DNA from: a virus
Virus record (IMG/VR): IMGVR_UViG_3300047480_000302
Coordinates: 1-49,829 of that record
Length of the DNA: 49,829 bases
Direction: 5' to 3' (one strand)
Each line of letters begins with the position of its first letter. Within the stretch, counting starts at the first letter, position 1. The notes beneath the pieces are model-generated. The model did not search any database, was not told the DNA's origin, and was given only the letters and a program-made list of their open reading frames with translations. Made by a program: the position numbers and the translations under genes. Positions 33,372 through 38,571 of the stretch are shown piece after piece.

Positions 33372-33378
33372 TTGGTGG

Positions 33379-33407
33379 TGTACAATAATTCGTGGATGGT
33401 GTATAAT
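33379..33407 (+). promoter_or_regulatory. tRNA operon promoter 1
   Basis: TGTACA-17-TATAAT, followed by TCCATA and a 5-bp hairpin GTCTG/CAGAC (33417-33432) with GTAAAA loop at the transcript 5' end. Confidence 0.8.
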
Positions 33408-33464
33408 ACATCCATAGTCTGGTAAAACAGACAAACACAATCGAAGAAAAATTTTTCAAGATGG

Positions 33465-33493
33465 TGTACAAAAAATAGTAGATGGTGTATAAT
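33465..33493 (+). promoter_or_regulatory. tRNA operon promoter 2
   Basis: TGTACA-17-TATAAT, with a GCTG/CAGC hairpin (33504-33517, loop GTAAAA) immediately downstream. Confidence 0.8.
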
Positions 33494-33521
33494 CTCTATC
33501 TACGCTGGTAAAACAGCAAAC

Positions 33522-33533
33522 GTTCTTTAAAAA
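33522..33533 (+). promoter_or_regulatory. boxA-like antitermination site
   Basis: GTTCTTTAAAAA in the leader before the first tRNA resembles the rRNA boxA (TGCTCTTTAACA) and lies about 30 bp after promoter 2. Confidence 0.4.
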
Positions 33534-33556
33534 TTCGTAGAGTATTCGTAATTTGT

Positions 33557-33631
33557 TCCGGTGTGGTGTAATTGGTAACACAACAGACTTTGACTCTGTC
33601 GTCCTAGGTTCGAACCCTAGCACCGGTGCCA
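33557..33631 (+). tRNA. tRNA-Gln (TTG)
   Basis: Full cloverleaf with encoded CCA. Anticodon stem CAGA/TCTG with loop CTTTGAC gives TTG. The T1-T72 ends do not pair, in line with the weak first pair usual for tRNA-Gln. Confidence 0.9.
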
Positions 33632-33634
33632 TAT

Positions 33635-33709
33635 AGATTGTAAACTTTGATGGTGAAGTCCTGCCTCTTAAGCAGAGAGAACTCGGTTCGAGTCCGAGAC
33701 GATCTACCA
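33635..33709 (+). tRNA. tRNA-Lys (CTT)
   Basis: Acceptor AGATTGT/ACGATCT (one wobble), anticodon loop CTCTTAA giving CTT, T-loop TTCGAGT, encoded CCA. The outer pair of the anticodon stem is a C-A mismatch. Its CCA is also the first three bases of a long inverted repeat (see 33707). Confidence 0.78.
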
Positions 33710-33802
33710 TATCGAAATACATTACACGCCTAGTAACTAGCGGTGGTAGCCTAGTGAAGGGTGCTTCTCCTACCAAGAAGTTTATAGTGTATTTCGATAT
33801 GG
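33707..33802 (+). ncRNA. Structured RNA with a 15-bp terminal stem
   Basis: CCATATCGAAATACA (33707-33721) is the perfect reverse complement of 33788-33802. The ~66-nt interior has smaller hairpins (CTAG/CTAG, GGTAG/CTACC, CTTCT/AGAAG with loop CCTACCA) but no normal cloverleaf. It starts in the CCA of tRNA-Lys, as does a similar element after the other tRNA-Lys at 42183. Confidence 0.55.
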
Positions 33803-33810
33803 TTTTTAAT

Positions 33811-33888
33811 CTGTGTGTAATGTCAATCTGGTAGACGGCCTGGTTTGGAACTAGGAGGCTGTAGGTTCAAATCCTACCACGCAGACCA
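33811..33888 (+). tRNA. tRNA-Pro (TGG)
   Basis: Acceptor CTGTGTG/CACGCAG with a wobble pair, anticodon loop TTTGGAA giving TGG, T-loop TTCAAAT, encoded CCA. A second tRNA-Pro with the same anticodon lies at 38212. Confidence 0.88.
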
Positions 33889-33894
33889 GTTTAT

Positions 33895-33969
33895 ATCGCG
33901 TTTGACTTTTGGTGAGGTCCGTAGGCTTTCAACTTACTCAGACGGGTTCGATTCCCGTACGCGATACCA
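33895..33969 (+). tRNA. tRNA-Glu (TTC), copy 1
   Basis: Acceptor ATCGCGT/ACGCGAT, anticodon loop CTTTCAA (TTC), T-loop TTCGATT, encoded CCA. The other copy is at 36142. Confidence 0.9.
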
Positions 33970-33975
33970 GTTTTT

Positions 33976-34050
33976 GGGGGCAGTAGAGGGCTACGGCGGT
34001 GGCTTGCAACTTCCGCGACTAGATGGGTTCGATACCCACGGCTTCCACCA
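33976..34050 (+). tRNA. tRNA-Ala-like (TGC), divergent copy
   Basis: Ends GGGGGCA and GGCTTCC keep the G3-T70 Ala identity pair, and loop CTTGCAA gives TGC. The D-loop is only about four bases and the anticodon stem has a T-T mismatch, so function is doubtful. A regular tRNA-Ala(TGC) is at 37389. Confidence 0.65.
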
Positions 34051-34056
34051 AGTTTT

Positions 34057-34172
34057 AGGATACATGCAGCAAATATAACATAATTGTTATGTAGTTGGTT
34101 CGATCCCAACATTTTCCGCCATTTTGGAAAATTAGCTCATTTGGTAGAGCAAACAAAAAGTGTATCCTGTTG
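34057..34172 (+). ncRNA. Y-RNA-like element carrying a circularly permuted tRNA
   Basis: Outer stem AGGATACA.../TGTATCC (34057-34064 with 34161-34167) is followed by TGCAGCAA, the mark shared with elements at 36884, 37041, 38056, 42496, 43493 and 44307. Inside, the tRNA 3' half comes first: anticodon-stem strand TTGTT (34084), variable ATGTA, T-arm GTTGG/CCAAC with loop TTCGATC, acceptor strand ATTTTCC, G, CCA (34119-34121). After TTTT comes the 5' half: GGAAAAT (34126), TA, D-arm GCTC/GAGC with TTTGGTA, then AACAA (34152). Both acceptor (7 bp) and anticodon stem (5 bp) pair perfectly only in this permuted order. CATAA before TTGTT would give a CAT anticodon; the exact loop depends on processing. 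Confidence 0.75.
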
Positions 34173-34178
34173 TTTAAT

Positions 34179-34272
34179 AGTGACGTGGGTGAGAGGCTTA
34201 AACCACCTTCCTGCTAAGAAGACGATCCAGCAAAAACTGGGTCCGAGGGTTCGAATCCCTCCGTCACTGCCA
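34179..34272 (+). tRNA. tRNA-Ser (GCT)
   Basis: Class II tRNA with long variable arm (CCAG/CTGG). Acceptor AGTGACG/CGTCACT, anticodon loop CTGCTAA (GCT), discriminator G, encoded CCA. Confidence 0.9.
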
Positions 34273-34279
34273 ATTTTAT

Positions 34280-34374
34280 GCCTGTATAGTTTAATGGTAG
34301 AACTCCGAGCTTATACCTCGGCATCGGCGCCAGATTAGCGCACAGTCTAGGTTCGAATCCTAGTGCAGGTACCA
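34280..34374 (+). tRNA. tRNA-Ile (TAT) with an inserted variable-region hairpin
   Basis: Acceptor GCCTGTA/TGCAGGT, anticodon stem CCGAG/CTCGG and loop CTTATAC (TAT, AUA codons), normal T-arm and CCA. Between the anticodon and T arms lie 25 bases that can form a GCGC/GCGC hairpin, where tRNA-Ile should have about five. This could be a class II-like arm or a small inserted element. Confidence 0.75.
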
Positions 34375-34396
34375 CTTTATAATGAAAGGAAGCGAT

Positions 34397-34960
34397 ATGC
34401 CTAGTGTATTTTTAGTAAGTGATACGCACTTCGGCCACGCTGGTGTATGCCGCTTCATGAGAAAAGACGGCACCACTAAGTTGAGGCCGTGGGATGATCC
34501 AGATGAAATGGATGAAGAAATGGTTAGACGCTGGAACGAAACTGTTCGTCCCGGCGACAAGGTTTATCACCTTGGCGATGTAGTCATCAACCGTAAGGCG
34601 CTGAAGACACTCTATCGTCTCAATGGTGATAAAGTTTTGATTAAAGGTAATCACGACATCTTTAGACCAGAGGATTATGCTCCTCACTTTAGAGATGTTC
34701 GAGCATACCATGTAATGAATGGAATGATTTTAAGTCATATTCCAGTACATCCTGATGCTCTTTATAGATTTGGATGTAACATTCATGGTCACTTGCATGA
34801 TGGAAGAGTTATGATGCAACCTGTAGGAAAGTATGGAACAGAAGTAGTTGATCCAAGATACTTTAGTGCATGTGTTGAACAACATGATTTTCGTCCTGTA
34901 TTGTTTGAAGATGTCGTTAAACAAGTTAAAGAACAGGGTGGTGTTATAGGCTTTAAGTAA
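34397..34960 (+). CDS. Calcineurin-like metallophosphoesterase
   Basis: The 187-residue protein starts at ATG 34397 (AAGGAAG upstream). It holds the metallophosphoesterase motifs LVSDTHFGH, GDVVIN, GNHD and HGHLHD, so two metal ions would be bound. Phage relatives hydrolyse phosphodiesters or cyclic/2',3'-ended nucleotides. Its place inside a tRNA array might indicate a role in RNA ends, which is speculation. Confidence 0.88.
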   Translation: MPSVFLVSDTHFGHAGVCRFMRKDGTTKLRPWDDPDEMDEEMVRRWNETVRPGDKVYHLGDVVINRKALKTLYRLNGDKVLIKGNHDIFRPEDYAPHFRDVRAYHVMNGMILSHIPVHPDALYRFGCNIHGHLHDGRVMMQPVGKYGTEVVDPRYFSACVEQHDFRPVLFEDVVKQVKEQGGVIGFK

Positions 34961-34967
34961 TTAAGTT

Positions 34968-35044
34968 GCGCCTATAGCTCAGTTGGTCAGAGCAGTGGAC
35001 TCATAATCCATTGGTCCTAGGTTCAAGTCCTAGTGGGCGCACCA
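34968..35044 (+). tRNA. tRNA-Met (CAT), elongator type
   Basis: Acceptor GCGCCTA/TGGGCGC, anticodon stem GTGGA/TCCAT with loop CTCATAA (CAT), T-loop TTCAAGT, encoded CCA. A tRNA-Ile with modified CAT is an alternative. Confidence 0.88.
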
Positions 35045-35077
35045 TACATATTTGGAGATACATTTGTAGGAGTAATC

Positions 35078-35638
35078 ATGTCACACGTTTTAGCACTTGA
35101 TGCATCGGGCTTACCACGTAAGTGGATCAATTACGAAGATGCCATCACATATTTCGCAAAGGGAATGGTTGTCTGGTCACTAGGTGATACAGTAGCTACT
35201 TTCCGTGGCGGAGTGCAAAATGATGGTGTACTTTCTGTTATTGAAACTCCTTCGATCATTGCAGTAAAAGGCAAAGGTTTTAACTTAGAAAAGGCCGGAA
35301 AGGTAGTACTTTCTAACCGTACTTTGTTTGCTCGTGATAAGCACGTATGTGCTTACTGTGGCGGATCGTTCTCTAATGGACAACTTTCTCGTGATCATGT
35401 ACATCCTGTTTCACGTGGAGGCGAAAACACTTGGATGAATTGTGTTACTGCATGTATAAAGTGTAATACTTCAAAAGGTGCACGTACCCCAAAAGAATTC
35501 GGTCACGAACTTCTGTACGTTCCTTATGAACCTAATCACTTCGAAAATATGATTCTGCAAAACCGGCACATCCGAGCAGATCAAATGGAGTACTTAATCG
35601 GTGGTGTTCCAAAACACTCTCGTGTACTTCTTAACTAA
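35078..35638 (+). CDS. HNH endonuclease
   Basis: From ATG 35078 (AGGAG upstream) the product has 186 residues. The HNH core is CAYCGGSF, DHVHPVSRGG, NCVTACIKCN with two zinc cysteine pairs, at residues 100-145. The N-terminal part starts MSHVLALDASGLPRKWINYE, typical of phage HNH proteins. It may be a free-standing homing enzyme or a packaging-associated nuclease; its location between tRNA genes favours a mobile gene. Confidence 0.88.
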   Translation: MSHVLALDASGLPRKWINYEDAITYFAKGMVVWSLGDTVATFRGGVQNDGVLSVIETPSIIAVKGKGFNLEKAGKVVLSNRTLFARDKHVCAYCGGSFSNGQLSRDHVHPVSRGGENTWMNCVTACIKCNTSKGARTPKEFGHELLYVPYEPNHFENMILQNRHIRADQMEYLIGGVPKHSRVLLN

Positions 35639-35641
35639 TAT

Positions 35642-35719
35642 GTACGGGTGGCAGAGAGGCCCAATGCAAGAGTCTGCAAAACTCTAAAACCGTCGGTTCG
35701 AATCCGACTCCGTACTCCA
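35642..35719 (+). tRNA. tRNA-Cys (GCA)
   Basis: Acceptor GTACGGG/TCCGTAC, anticodon stem AGAGT/ACTCT with loop CTGCAAA (GCA), discriminator T as expected for Cys, encoded CCA. Confidence 0.9.
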
Positions 35720-35763
35720 GACTGACGATTTCGGCTTGAAAAGCCCTTATAAATCAACAACTT

Positions 35764-35862
35764 ATGAGGCTAAAATGCATACGTATGCATCCTGAGGGTG
35801 GATACCTTCTTCAAGCTGATTTCGTTCATCCTGATGCATTCTGGATGAAAATTGTATACTAA
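35764..35862 (+). CDS. Candidate 32-residue small ORF
   Basis: ATG to TAA encoding MRLKCIRMHPEGGYLLQADF and on to WMKIVY. No good ribosome site is seen. It fills an otherwise gene-free stretch between tRNA-Cys and two promoters. Low confidence. Confidence 0.25.
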   Translation: MRLKCIRMHPEGGYLLQADFVHPDAFWMKIVY

Positions 35863-35891
35863 AGGTTACAGTGTAACAATGCATAAAATAG

Positions 35892-35920
35892 TGTACAATA
35901 ATTGCTGGTTGGTGTATAAT
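35892..35920 (+). promoter_or_regulatory. tRNA operon promoter 3
   Basis: TGTACA-17-TATAAT, then CTATCCATAC and a GCTG/CAGC hairpin (35931-35944) as after promoter 2. Confidence 0.8.
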
Positions 35921-35969
35921 CTATCCATACGCTGCTAAAACAGCAAAGGAATATTGTAGATCATAGCGG

Positions 35970-35998
35970 TGTACAATAATTCATGGATGGTTTATAAT
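35970..35998 (+). promoter_or_regulatory. tRNA operon promoter 4
   Basis: TGTACA-17-TATAAT with the same CTATCCATACGC initial transcribed sequence, leading into boxA. Confidence 0.8.
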
Positions 35999-36008
35999 CT
36001 ATCCATAC

Positions 36009-36019
36009 GCTCTTTAACA
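36009..36019 (+). promoter_or_regulatory. boxA antitermination site
   Basis: GCTCTTTAACA is identical to the core of the E. coli rRNA boxA and lies 10 bases after the -10 box of promoter 4. It would recruit NusB/NusE-type host antitermination to the tRNA transcript. Confidence 0.65.
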
Positions 36020-36053
36020 AATTGATCACATATAAATTGCCGGGAGGCAATCA

Positions 36054-36139
36054 CTATATGTAAGTGTACTAGAATGCGCCATGACGGTCGAGGAATTTAT
36101 TCCCACCACGCAGGAAGACATAAGTACACTTACATATAG
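36054..36139 (+). ncRNA. Structured RNA with a 17-bp terminal stem
   Basis: CTATATGTAAGTGTACT (36054-36070) is the perfect reverse complement of 36123-36139. The 52-nt interior holds GCG/CGC and GGAA/TTCC hairpin options. It may be a leader domain processed away before tRNA-Glu; function unknown. Confidence 0.55.
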
Positions 36140-36141
36140 AT

Positions 36142-36217
36142 GCACCGTTCGTCTATCGGTTTAGGACACCAGCCTTTCACGTTGGTAAGATGGGTTCGAT
36201 TCCCATACGGTGTACCA
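36142..36217 (+). tRNA. tRNA-Glu (TTC), copy 2
   Basis: Acceptor GCACCGT/ACGGTGT, anticodon stem CCAGC/GTTGG with loop CTTTCAC (TTC), T-loop TTCGATT, encoded CCA. Confidence 0.9.
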
Positions 36218-36224
36218 GATTTCT

Positions 36225-36299
36225 GGTCTCAAAGTGTTCATGGACGCACGCGACACTGTCACTGTCGAAGAAGGGGATCGTTACCCCTTGGGACCGCCA
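36225..36299 (+). tRNA. tRNA-Asp (GTC), variant T-loop
   Basis: Acceptor GGTCTCA/TGGGACC, anticodon stem CGACA/TGTCG with loop CTGTCAC (GTC). The T-loop is ATCGTTA, replacing the canonical T54-A58 pair by A54-T58. Confidence 0.88.
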
Positions 36300-36305
36300 A
36301 GTTTT

Positions 36306-36380
36306 GCCGGATTAGCACAGCGGTAGTGCAATCGCCTTGTAAGCGATAGGTCGTCTGTTCGAACCAGACATCCGGCACCA
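36306..36380 (+). tRNA. tRNA-Thr (TGT)
   Basis: Acceptor GCCGGAT/ATCCGGC, anticodon stem ATCGC/GCGAT with loop CTTGTAA (TGT), T-loop TTCGAAC, encoded CCA. Confidence 0.92.
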
Positions 36381-36508
36381 AGACACTACGCCTCGCAGCG
36401 GTGTCAATCTCAACATAGGGTTGAGCGTGTATAGTTCGGGTCTACGCCAGTAGGTCTTTTCGGTCACCACGTAGAGTGACGGCTAAAGTTCGTAATGCCA
36501 CAAATTTT
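36381..36508 (+). other. Spacer of 128 nt with hairpins between tRNA-Thr and tRNA-Ile
   Basis: No gene. Stems possible are GACAC/GTGTC at the 5' end, CTCAAC/GGTTGAG, and GTCAC/GTGAC near the 3' end. It lacks a common terminal stem and could be a processed precursor spacer or an ncRNA. Confidence 0.3.
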
Positions 36509-36582
36509 GCCCGGTTAGCTCAAAAGTAGAGCATACGACTGATAATCGTAAGACAGAGGAGCGTTACCTCTACCGGGTACCA
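36509..36582 (+). tRNA. tRNA-Ile (GAT), variant T-loop
   Basis: Acceptor GCCCGGT/ACCGGGT, anticodon stem TACGA/TCGTA with loop CTGATAA (GAT). The T-loop is AGCGTTA, again with A54-T58. Confidence 0.88.
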
Positions 36583-36588
36583 AAACAT

Positions 36589-36673
36589 GGAGGTGCCGCC
36601 GTAATGGTATGGCAGGAGACTGTAAATCTTCCGACTTAGGTCACAATAGGTTCGATCCCTATCACCTCCACCA
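36589..36673 (+). tRNA. tRNA-Tyr (GTA)
   Basis: Class II tRNA: acceptor GGAGGTG/CACCTCC, anticodon stem GGAGA/TCTTC with loop CTGTAAA (GTA), long variable arm, T-loop TTCGATC, encoded CCA. Confidence 0.9.
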
Positions 36674-36681
36674 AGTTTAAT

Positions 36682-36761
36682 GGACTTCTGGTATTAGCAG
36701 GGAAGTACGCCGTGGGATTAATCCTTCGGAGGCGTTGGTTCAATTCCAACGAAGTCCACCA
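36682..36761 (+). tRNA. tRNA with unassigned anticodon
   Basis: Acceptor GGACTTC/GAAGTCC, T-arm GTTGG/CCAAC with TTCAATT, encoded CCA, D-stem GTA/TAC. The anticodon arm CCGTGG/CCTTCGG has a T-T mismatch and loop GATTAAT or ATTAATC, so TAA (Leu) or TTA cannot be told apart. It shares this mismatched-stem style with the divergent tRNA-Ala at 33976. Confidence 0.6.
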
Positions 36762-36763
36762 AG

Positions 36764-36792
36764 TTTACATTATATCGCATTTGTGGTATAAT
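36764..36792 (+). promoter_or_regulatory. Promoter before tRNA-Asn
   Basis: TTTACA and TATAAT 17 bp apart; the expected start is within about 5 bases of the mature tRNA-Asn 5' end. Confidence 0.7.
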
Positions 36793-36801
36793 AAAGAATA
36801 T

Positions 36802-36877
36802 TCCGAAGTAGCACAGAGGTAGTTGCAGCGCACTGTTAATGCGCCTGTCGTAGGTTCGATCCCTACCTTCGGAGCCA
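36802..36877 (+). tRNA. tRNA-Asn (GTT)
   Basis: Acceptor TCCGAAG/CTTCGGA, anticodon stem GCGCA/TGCGC with loop CTGTTAA (GTT), discriminator G, encoded CCA. Confidence 0.92.
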
Positions 36878-36883
36878 AGTTTT

Positions 36884-36947
36884 AGAGTAGGTTCAGCAAA
36901 TAAAAAGCATTCAACTTGTAATTGAAAACGCAAAAACTACTCTGTTG
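36884..36947 (+). ncRNA. Y-RNA-like element with a Thr(TGT) anticodon arm
   Basis: Terminal stem AGAGTAG/CTACTCT, then GTTCAGCAA on the 5' side and TGTTG after the 3' strand. The interior is an anticodon-type hairpin TTCAA, loop CTTGTAA, TTGAA (anticodon TGT) flanked by A-rich linkers. D and T arms are absent and the 3' end is TTG rather than CCA, so this is a mimic, not a tRNA. Confidence 0.6.
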
Positions 36948-36952
36948 TATTT

Positions 36953-37036
36953 GCCTAGGTGGTGGAATGGTATACACTCTGGTCTTAGAAGCCAGCGCCG
37001 CGAGGATTGAGAGTTCGAGTCTCTCCCTAGGCACCA
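36953..37036 (+). tRNA. tRNA-Leu (TAG)
   Basis: Class II: acceptor GCCTAGG/CCTAGGC, anticodon stem CTGGT/GCCAG with loop CTTAGAA (TAG), variable arm, T-loop TTCGAGT, encoded CCA. Confidence 0.9.
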
Positions 37037-37040
37037 TGTT

Positions 37041-37251
37041 TTGTAAGTGTCAGCAAGAGAAAGTCACGCTGGTCAACATTCTTCGAAGGTGTTGGTCAGT
37101 AGAAGGTAGCGGGTTCGATCCCCGTCCGATCGGAAGATCGGAATACAGTTGGAGTATCGTCTGGACTATTATCCCGAGTGACGTACCGAGTCCCGGCCGG
37201 CTTAATTACACGGGTGAATGGTGTCTATAACGATGGGGACACTACTTACAA
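37041..37251 (+). ncRNA. Y-RNA-like element with permuted tRNA-like domain closed by a GGAA loop
   Basis: Terminal stem TTGTAAGTGTC / GACACTACTTACAA (three-base bulge), followed by AGCAA. Inside: T-arm GCGGG/CCCGT with loop TTCGATC (37109-37125), then CCGATC-GGAA-GATCGG (37126-37141), an acceptor-like helix sealed by a tetraloop with no CCA, then a D-arm TAC-AGTTGGA-GTA (37144-37156). AGTAG upstream and CTATT downstream can form an anticodon-stem analogue. This T-acceptor-D order is the reverse of a normal gene. It closely fits the published description of YrlA-type bacterial Y RNAs that mimic tRNA. Confidence 0.65.
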
Positions 37252-37301
37252 ATTCAATACTCGCCTTGACTGATGGCGTAGAGAAGGATAAATTGTCAGT
37301 C

Positions 37302-37385
37302 ATCTTTTTAAAGCGTACTGCTGAAGTTGGTTCAGTTAGATAGGGAGATCCAATTGCCTATATCGTTAGTATGCTTTAAAAAGAT
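37302..37385 (+). ncRNA. Structured RNA with an 18-bp terminal stem
   Basis: ATCTTTTTAAAGCGTACT (37302-37319) pairs with 37368-37385, with one G-T pair. The 48-nt interior includes TTGG/CCAA. It ends 3 bases before tRNA-Ala. Similar in style to the elements at 33707, 36054 and 42183. Confidence 0.5.
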
Positions 37386-37388
37386 TTT

Positions 37389-37463
37389 GGGGGCATGGCG
37401 TAATTGGGAACGCAGTAGCTTTGCAAGCTTCAGTTCGGGGTTCGATTCCCCGTGCTTCCACCA
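37389..37463 (+). tRNA. tRNA-Ala (TGC)
   Basis: Acceptor GGGGGCA/TGCTTCC with the G3-T70 identity pair, anticodon stem GTAGC/GCTTC with loop TTTGCAA (TGC), T-loop TTCGATT, encoded CCA. Confidence 0.9.
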
Positions 37464-37473
37464 AGAATACTAA

Positions 37474-37618
37474 GACAATACTCGGTACTGTGAGTAGATG
37501 GAAACCGACCCATGCGAGACTGCGTGGGCTTCAATTACGCAGGCATTGGTAATTCTGTGCAGGTCAGATTGACGATGCGAAAGTAAGTCGGTCCAGTAGG
37601 GTCAGGAAAAGTATTGTC
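37474..37618 (+). ncRNA. Structured RNA of ~145 nt
   Basis: GACAATACT (37474-37482) is the reverse complement of AGTATTGTC (37610-37618). Inside are CTGCGT/ACGCAG, GTCA/TGAC and other stems. It is followed by further stems (CGGC/GCCG; GTTAGA/TCTAAC at about 37646-37695). No tRNA, no ORF. Unknown ncRNA. Confidence 0.45.
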
Positions 37619-37724
37619 GGCGGAAAAAGCTGCCGGACGTCAGAAGTTAGATTCATACACATCGGTATCCATGGACCCGGTGGCAATTTGTTTCTAACGC
37701 CGTGTATACGTACAAGATTTTTAT

Positions 37725-37801
37725 GCCCCGTTAACTCAGTGGATTAGAGTACTAGGCTACGAACTTAGGAGTCGGGCGTTCGAATCGCTCACGGGGTGCC
37801 A
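37725..37801 (+). tRNA. tRNA-Arg (ACG)
   Basis: Acceptor GCCCCGT/ACGGGGT, anticodon stem CTAGG/CTTAG with loop CTACGAA (ACG), discriminator G, encoded CCA. The ACG wobble position would need conversion to inosine by host TadA. Confidence 0.9.
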
Positions 37802-37807
37802 AACAAT

Positions 37808-37883
37808 GCCAATATAGCTCAGATGGTAGAGCAGCGGACTGAAAATTCGTGTGTCGGTGGTTCAATTCCACCTATTGGCACCA
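37808..37883 (+). tRNA. tRNA-Phe (GAA)
   Basis: Acceptor GCCAATA/TATTGGC, anticodon loop CTGAAAA (GAA), T-loop TTCAATT, encoded CCA. Confidence 0.92.
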
Positions 37884-37887
37884 ATAT

Positions 37888-37970
37888 GCACATGTGGCGG
37901 AATTGGTATACGCGCATGGTTGAGGTCCATGTCCTTCGGGTTGAGAGTTCGAGTCTCTCCTTGTGCACCA
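37888..37970 (+). tRNA. tRNA-Leu (GAG)
   Basis: Class II: anticodon stem CATGG/CCATG with loop TTGAGGT (GAG), variable arm, T-arm GAGAG/CTCTC. The acceptor GCACATG/CTTGTGC has one T-T mismatch. Encoded CCA. Confidence 0.85.
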
Positions 37971-37976
37971 AGTTTA

Positions 37977-38050
37977 CGCGGGTAGGGTGGTCACCACTGC
38001 AGTCTCATAAGCTCGCAGCATCGGCGGTTCGAATCCGTCACCCGCATCCA
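37977..38050 (+). tRNA. Initiator-like tRNA-fMet (CAT)
   Basis: The acceptor CGCGGGT/ACCCGCA has an unpaired C1-A72 end, the hallmark of bacterial initiator tRNA, and loop CTCATAA gives CAT. The anticodon stem lacks the usual three G-C pairs and is only three pairs long (AGT/GCT), so initiator function is uncertain. Discriminator T, encoded CCA. Confidence 0.65.
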
Positions 38051-38055
38051 GTTTT

Positions 38056-38115
38056 AGGATCCATTCAGCAATCTTAAAAATTTCACTGTTAATGAAACCA
38101 AAAGAGGATCCTGTT
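38056..38115 (+). ncRNA. Y-RNA-like element with an Asn(GTT) anticodon arm
   Basis: Terminal stem AGGATCC/GGATCCT, then ATTCAGCAA and, after the 3' strand, GTTA. The interior is a single anticodon-type hairpin TTTCA, loop CTGTTAA, TGAAA (anticodon GTT). As in the element at 36884 there are no D or T arms and no CCA. Confidence 0.6.
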
Positions 38116-38121
38116 ATTTTT

Positions 38122-38196
38122 GGTGATATAGCATAGACGGATATGCAGGGCTCTCATAAGGCTCACAGGAAGGATCGTTACCTTCTATCACCACCA
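38122..38196 (+). tRNA. tRNA with CAT anticodon (Met or Ile2), variant T-loop
   Basis: Acceptor GGTGATA/TATCACC, D-stem GCATA/TATGC, anticodon loop CTCATAA (CAT). The T-loop is ATCGTTA. Three CAT tRNAs are present, so this one may be the lysidine-modified Ile tRNA. Confidence 0.85.
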
Positions 38197-38211
38197 TATA
38201 TAGAATATCAT

Positions 38212-38288
38212 CGGAGTGTAGCACAGCCTGGTAGTGCGCTTGCTTTGGGAGCAAGAGGTCCAAGGTTCGAATCCTTGTACTCCGACCA
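38212..38288 (+). tRNA. tRNA-Pro (TGG), copy 2
   Basis: Acceptor CGGAGTG/TACTCCG, anticodon stem CTTGC/GCAAG with loop TTTGGGA (TGG), T-loop TTCGAAT, encoded CCA. Confidence 0.92.
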
Positions 38289-38302
38289 AATTTAGGATGA
38301 AT

Positions 38303-38569
38303 ATGATTGTTAACCCTTTGAAAAAGAATGTTCTGGTTGCAGAACGTAATCGTGAAAACACAACTGCCAGTGGAATAGTAGTACAAGGCGTTGAAGGTCT
38401 TGGTGAATCCAAGTCTGCTAAAGTTCTTGCGATTGGGCCAGACGTCACTGAAGTAAAAGTTGGTGATACTGTTTATCTCATGTGGAATAAAGCAAAGCTT
38501 GTTAAAGTCGATGGTGCACAACGTGCTATCGTCGCTGAAGAAGACATTGTTGCTGTTTTAGAAGATTAA
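38303..38569 (+). CDS. GroES-like co-chaperonin (T4 gp31 analogue)
   Basis: An 88-residue protein; ATG 38303 has AGGA 5 bases upstream, better than ATG 38297. It shows the GroES beta-barrel pattern: MIVNPLKKNVLVAERNRE, a short mobile loop (TASGIVVQ), KVLAIGPDV, VKVGDTVYLMW, and IVAEEDIVAVLE at the C terminus. It would cap host GroEL for capsid protein folding, as T4 gp31 does. It sits in the tRNA array between tRNA-Pro and tRNA-Thr. Confidence 0.88.
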   Translation: MIVNPLKKNVLVAERNRENTTASGIVVQGVEGLGESKSAKVLAIGPDVTEVKVGDTVYLMWNKAKLVKVDGAQRAIVAEEDIVAVLED

Positions 38570-38571
38570 TT

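Noticed and set aside
33456-34112. Minus- and plus-strand ORFs in the tRNA array (for example GLEPSS/RGFEPR-rich frames)
   Set aside because: These are translations of tRNA T-arms; the intervals are explained by tRNA genes.
33379-36019. CRISPR array, suggested by repeated TGTACA...TATAAT units
   Set aside because: The repeated units are promoters at irregular spacing with tRNA genes between them, not repeats with uniform spacers.
36682-36761. Suppressor tRNA reading TAA
   Set aside because: A TTA anticodon is only one of several loop registers, and position 33 would not be T in that register.
37041-37251. tmRNA
   Set aside because: There is no Ala-type acceptor with CCA and no tag reading frame; the acceptor-like helix is closed by GGAA.
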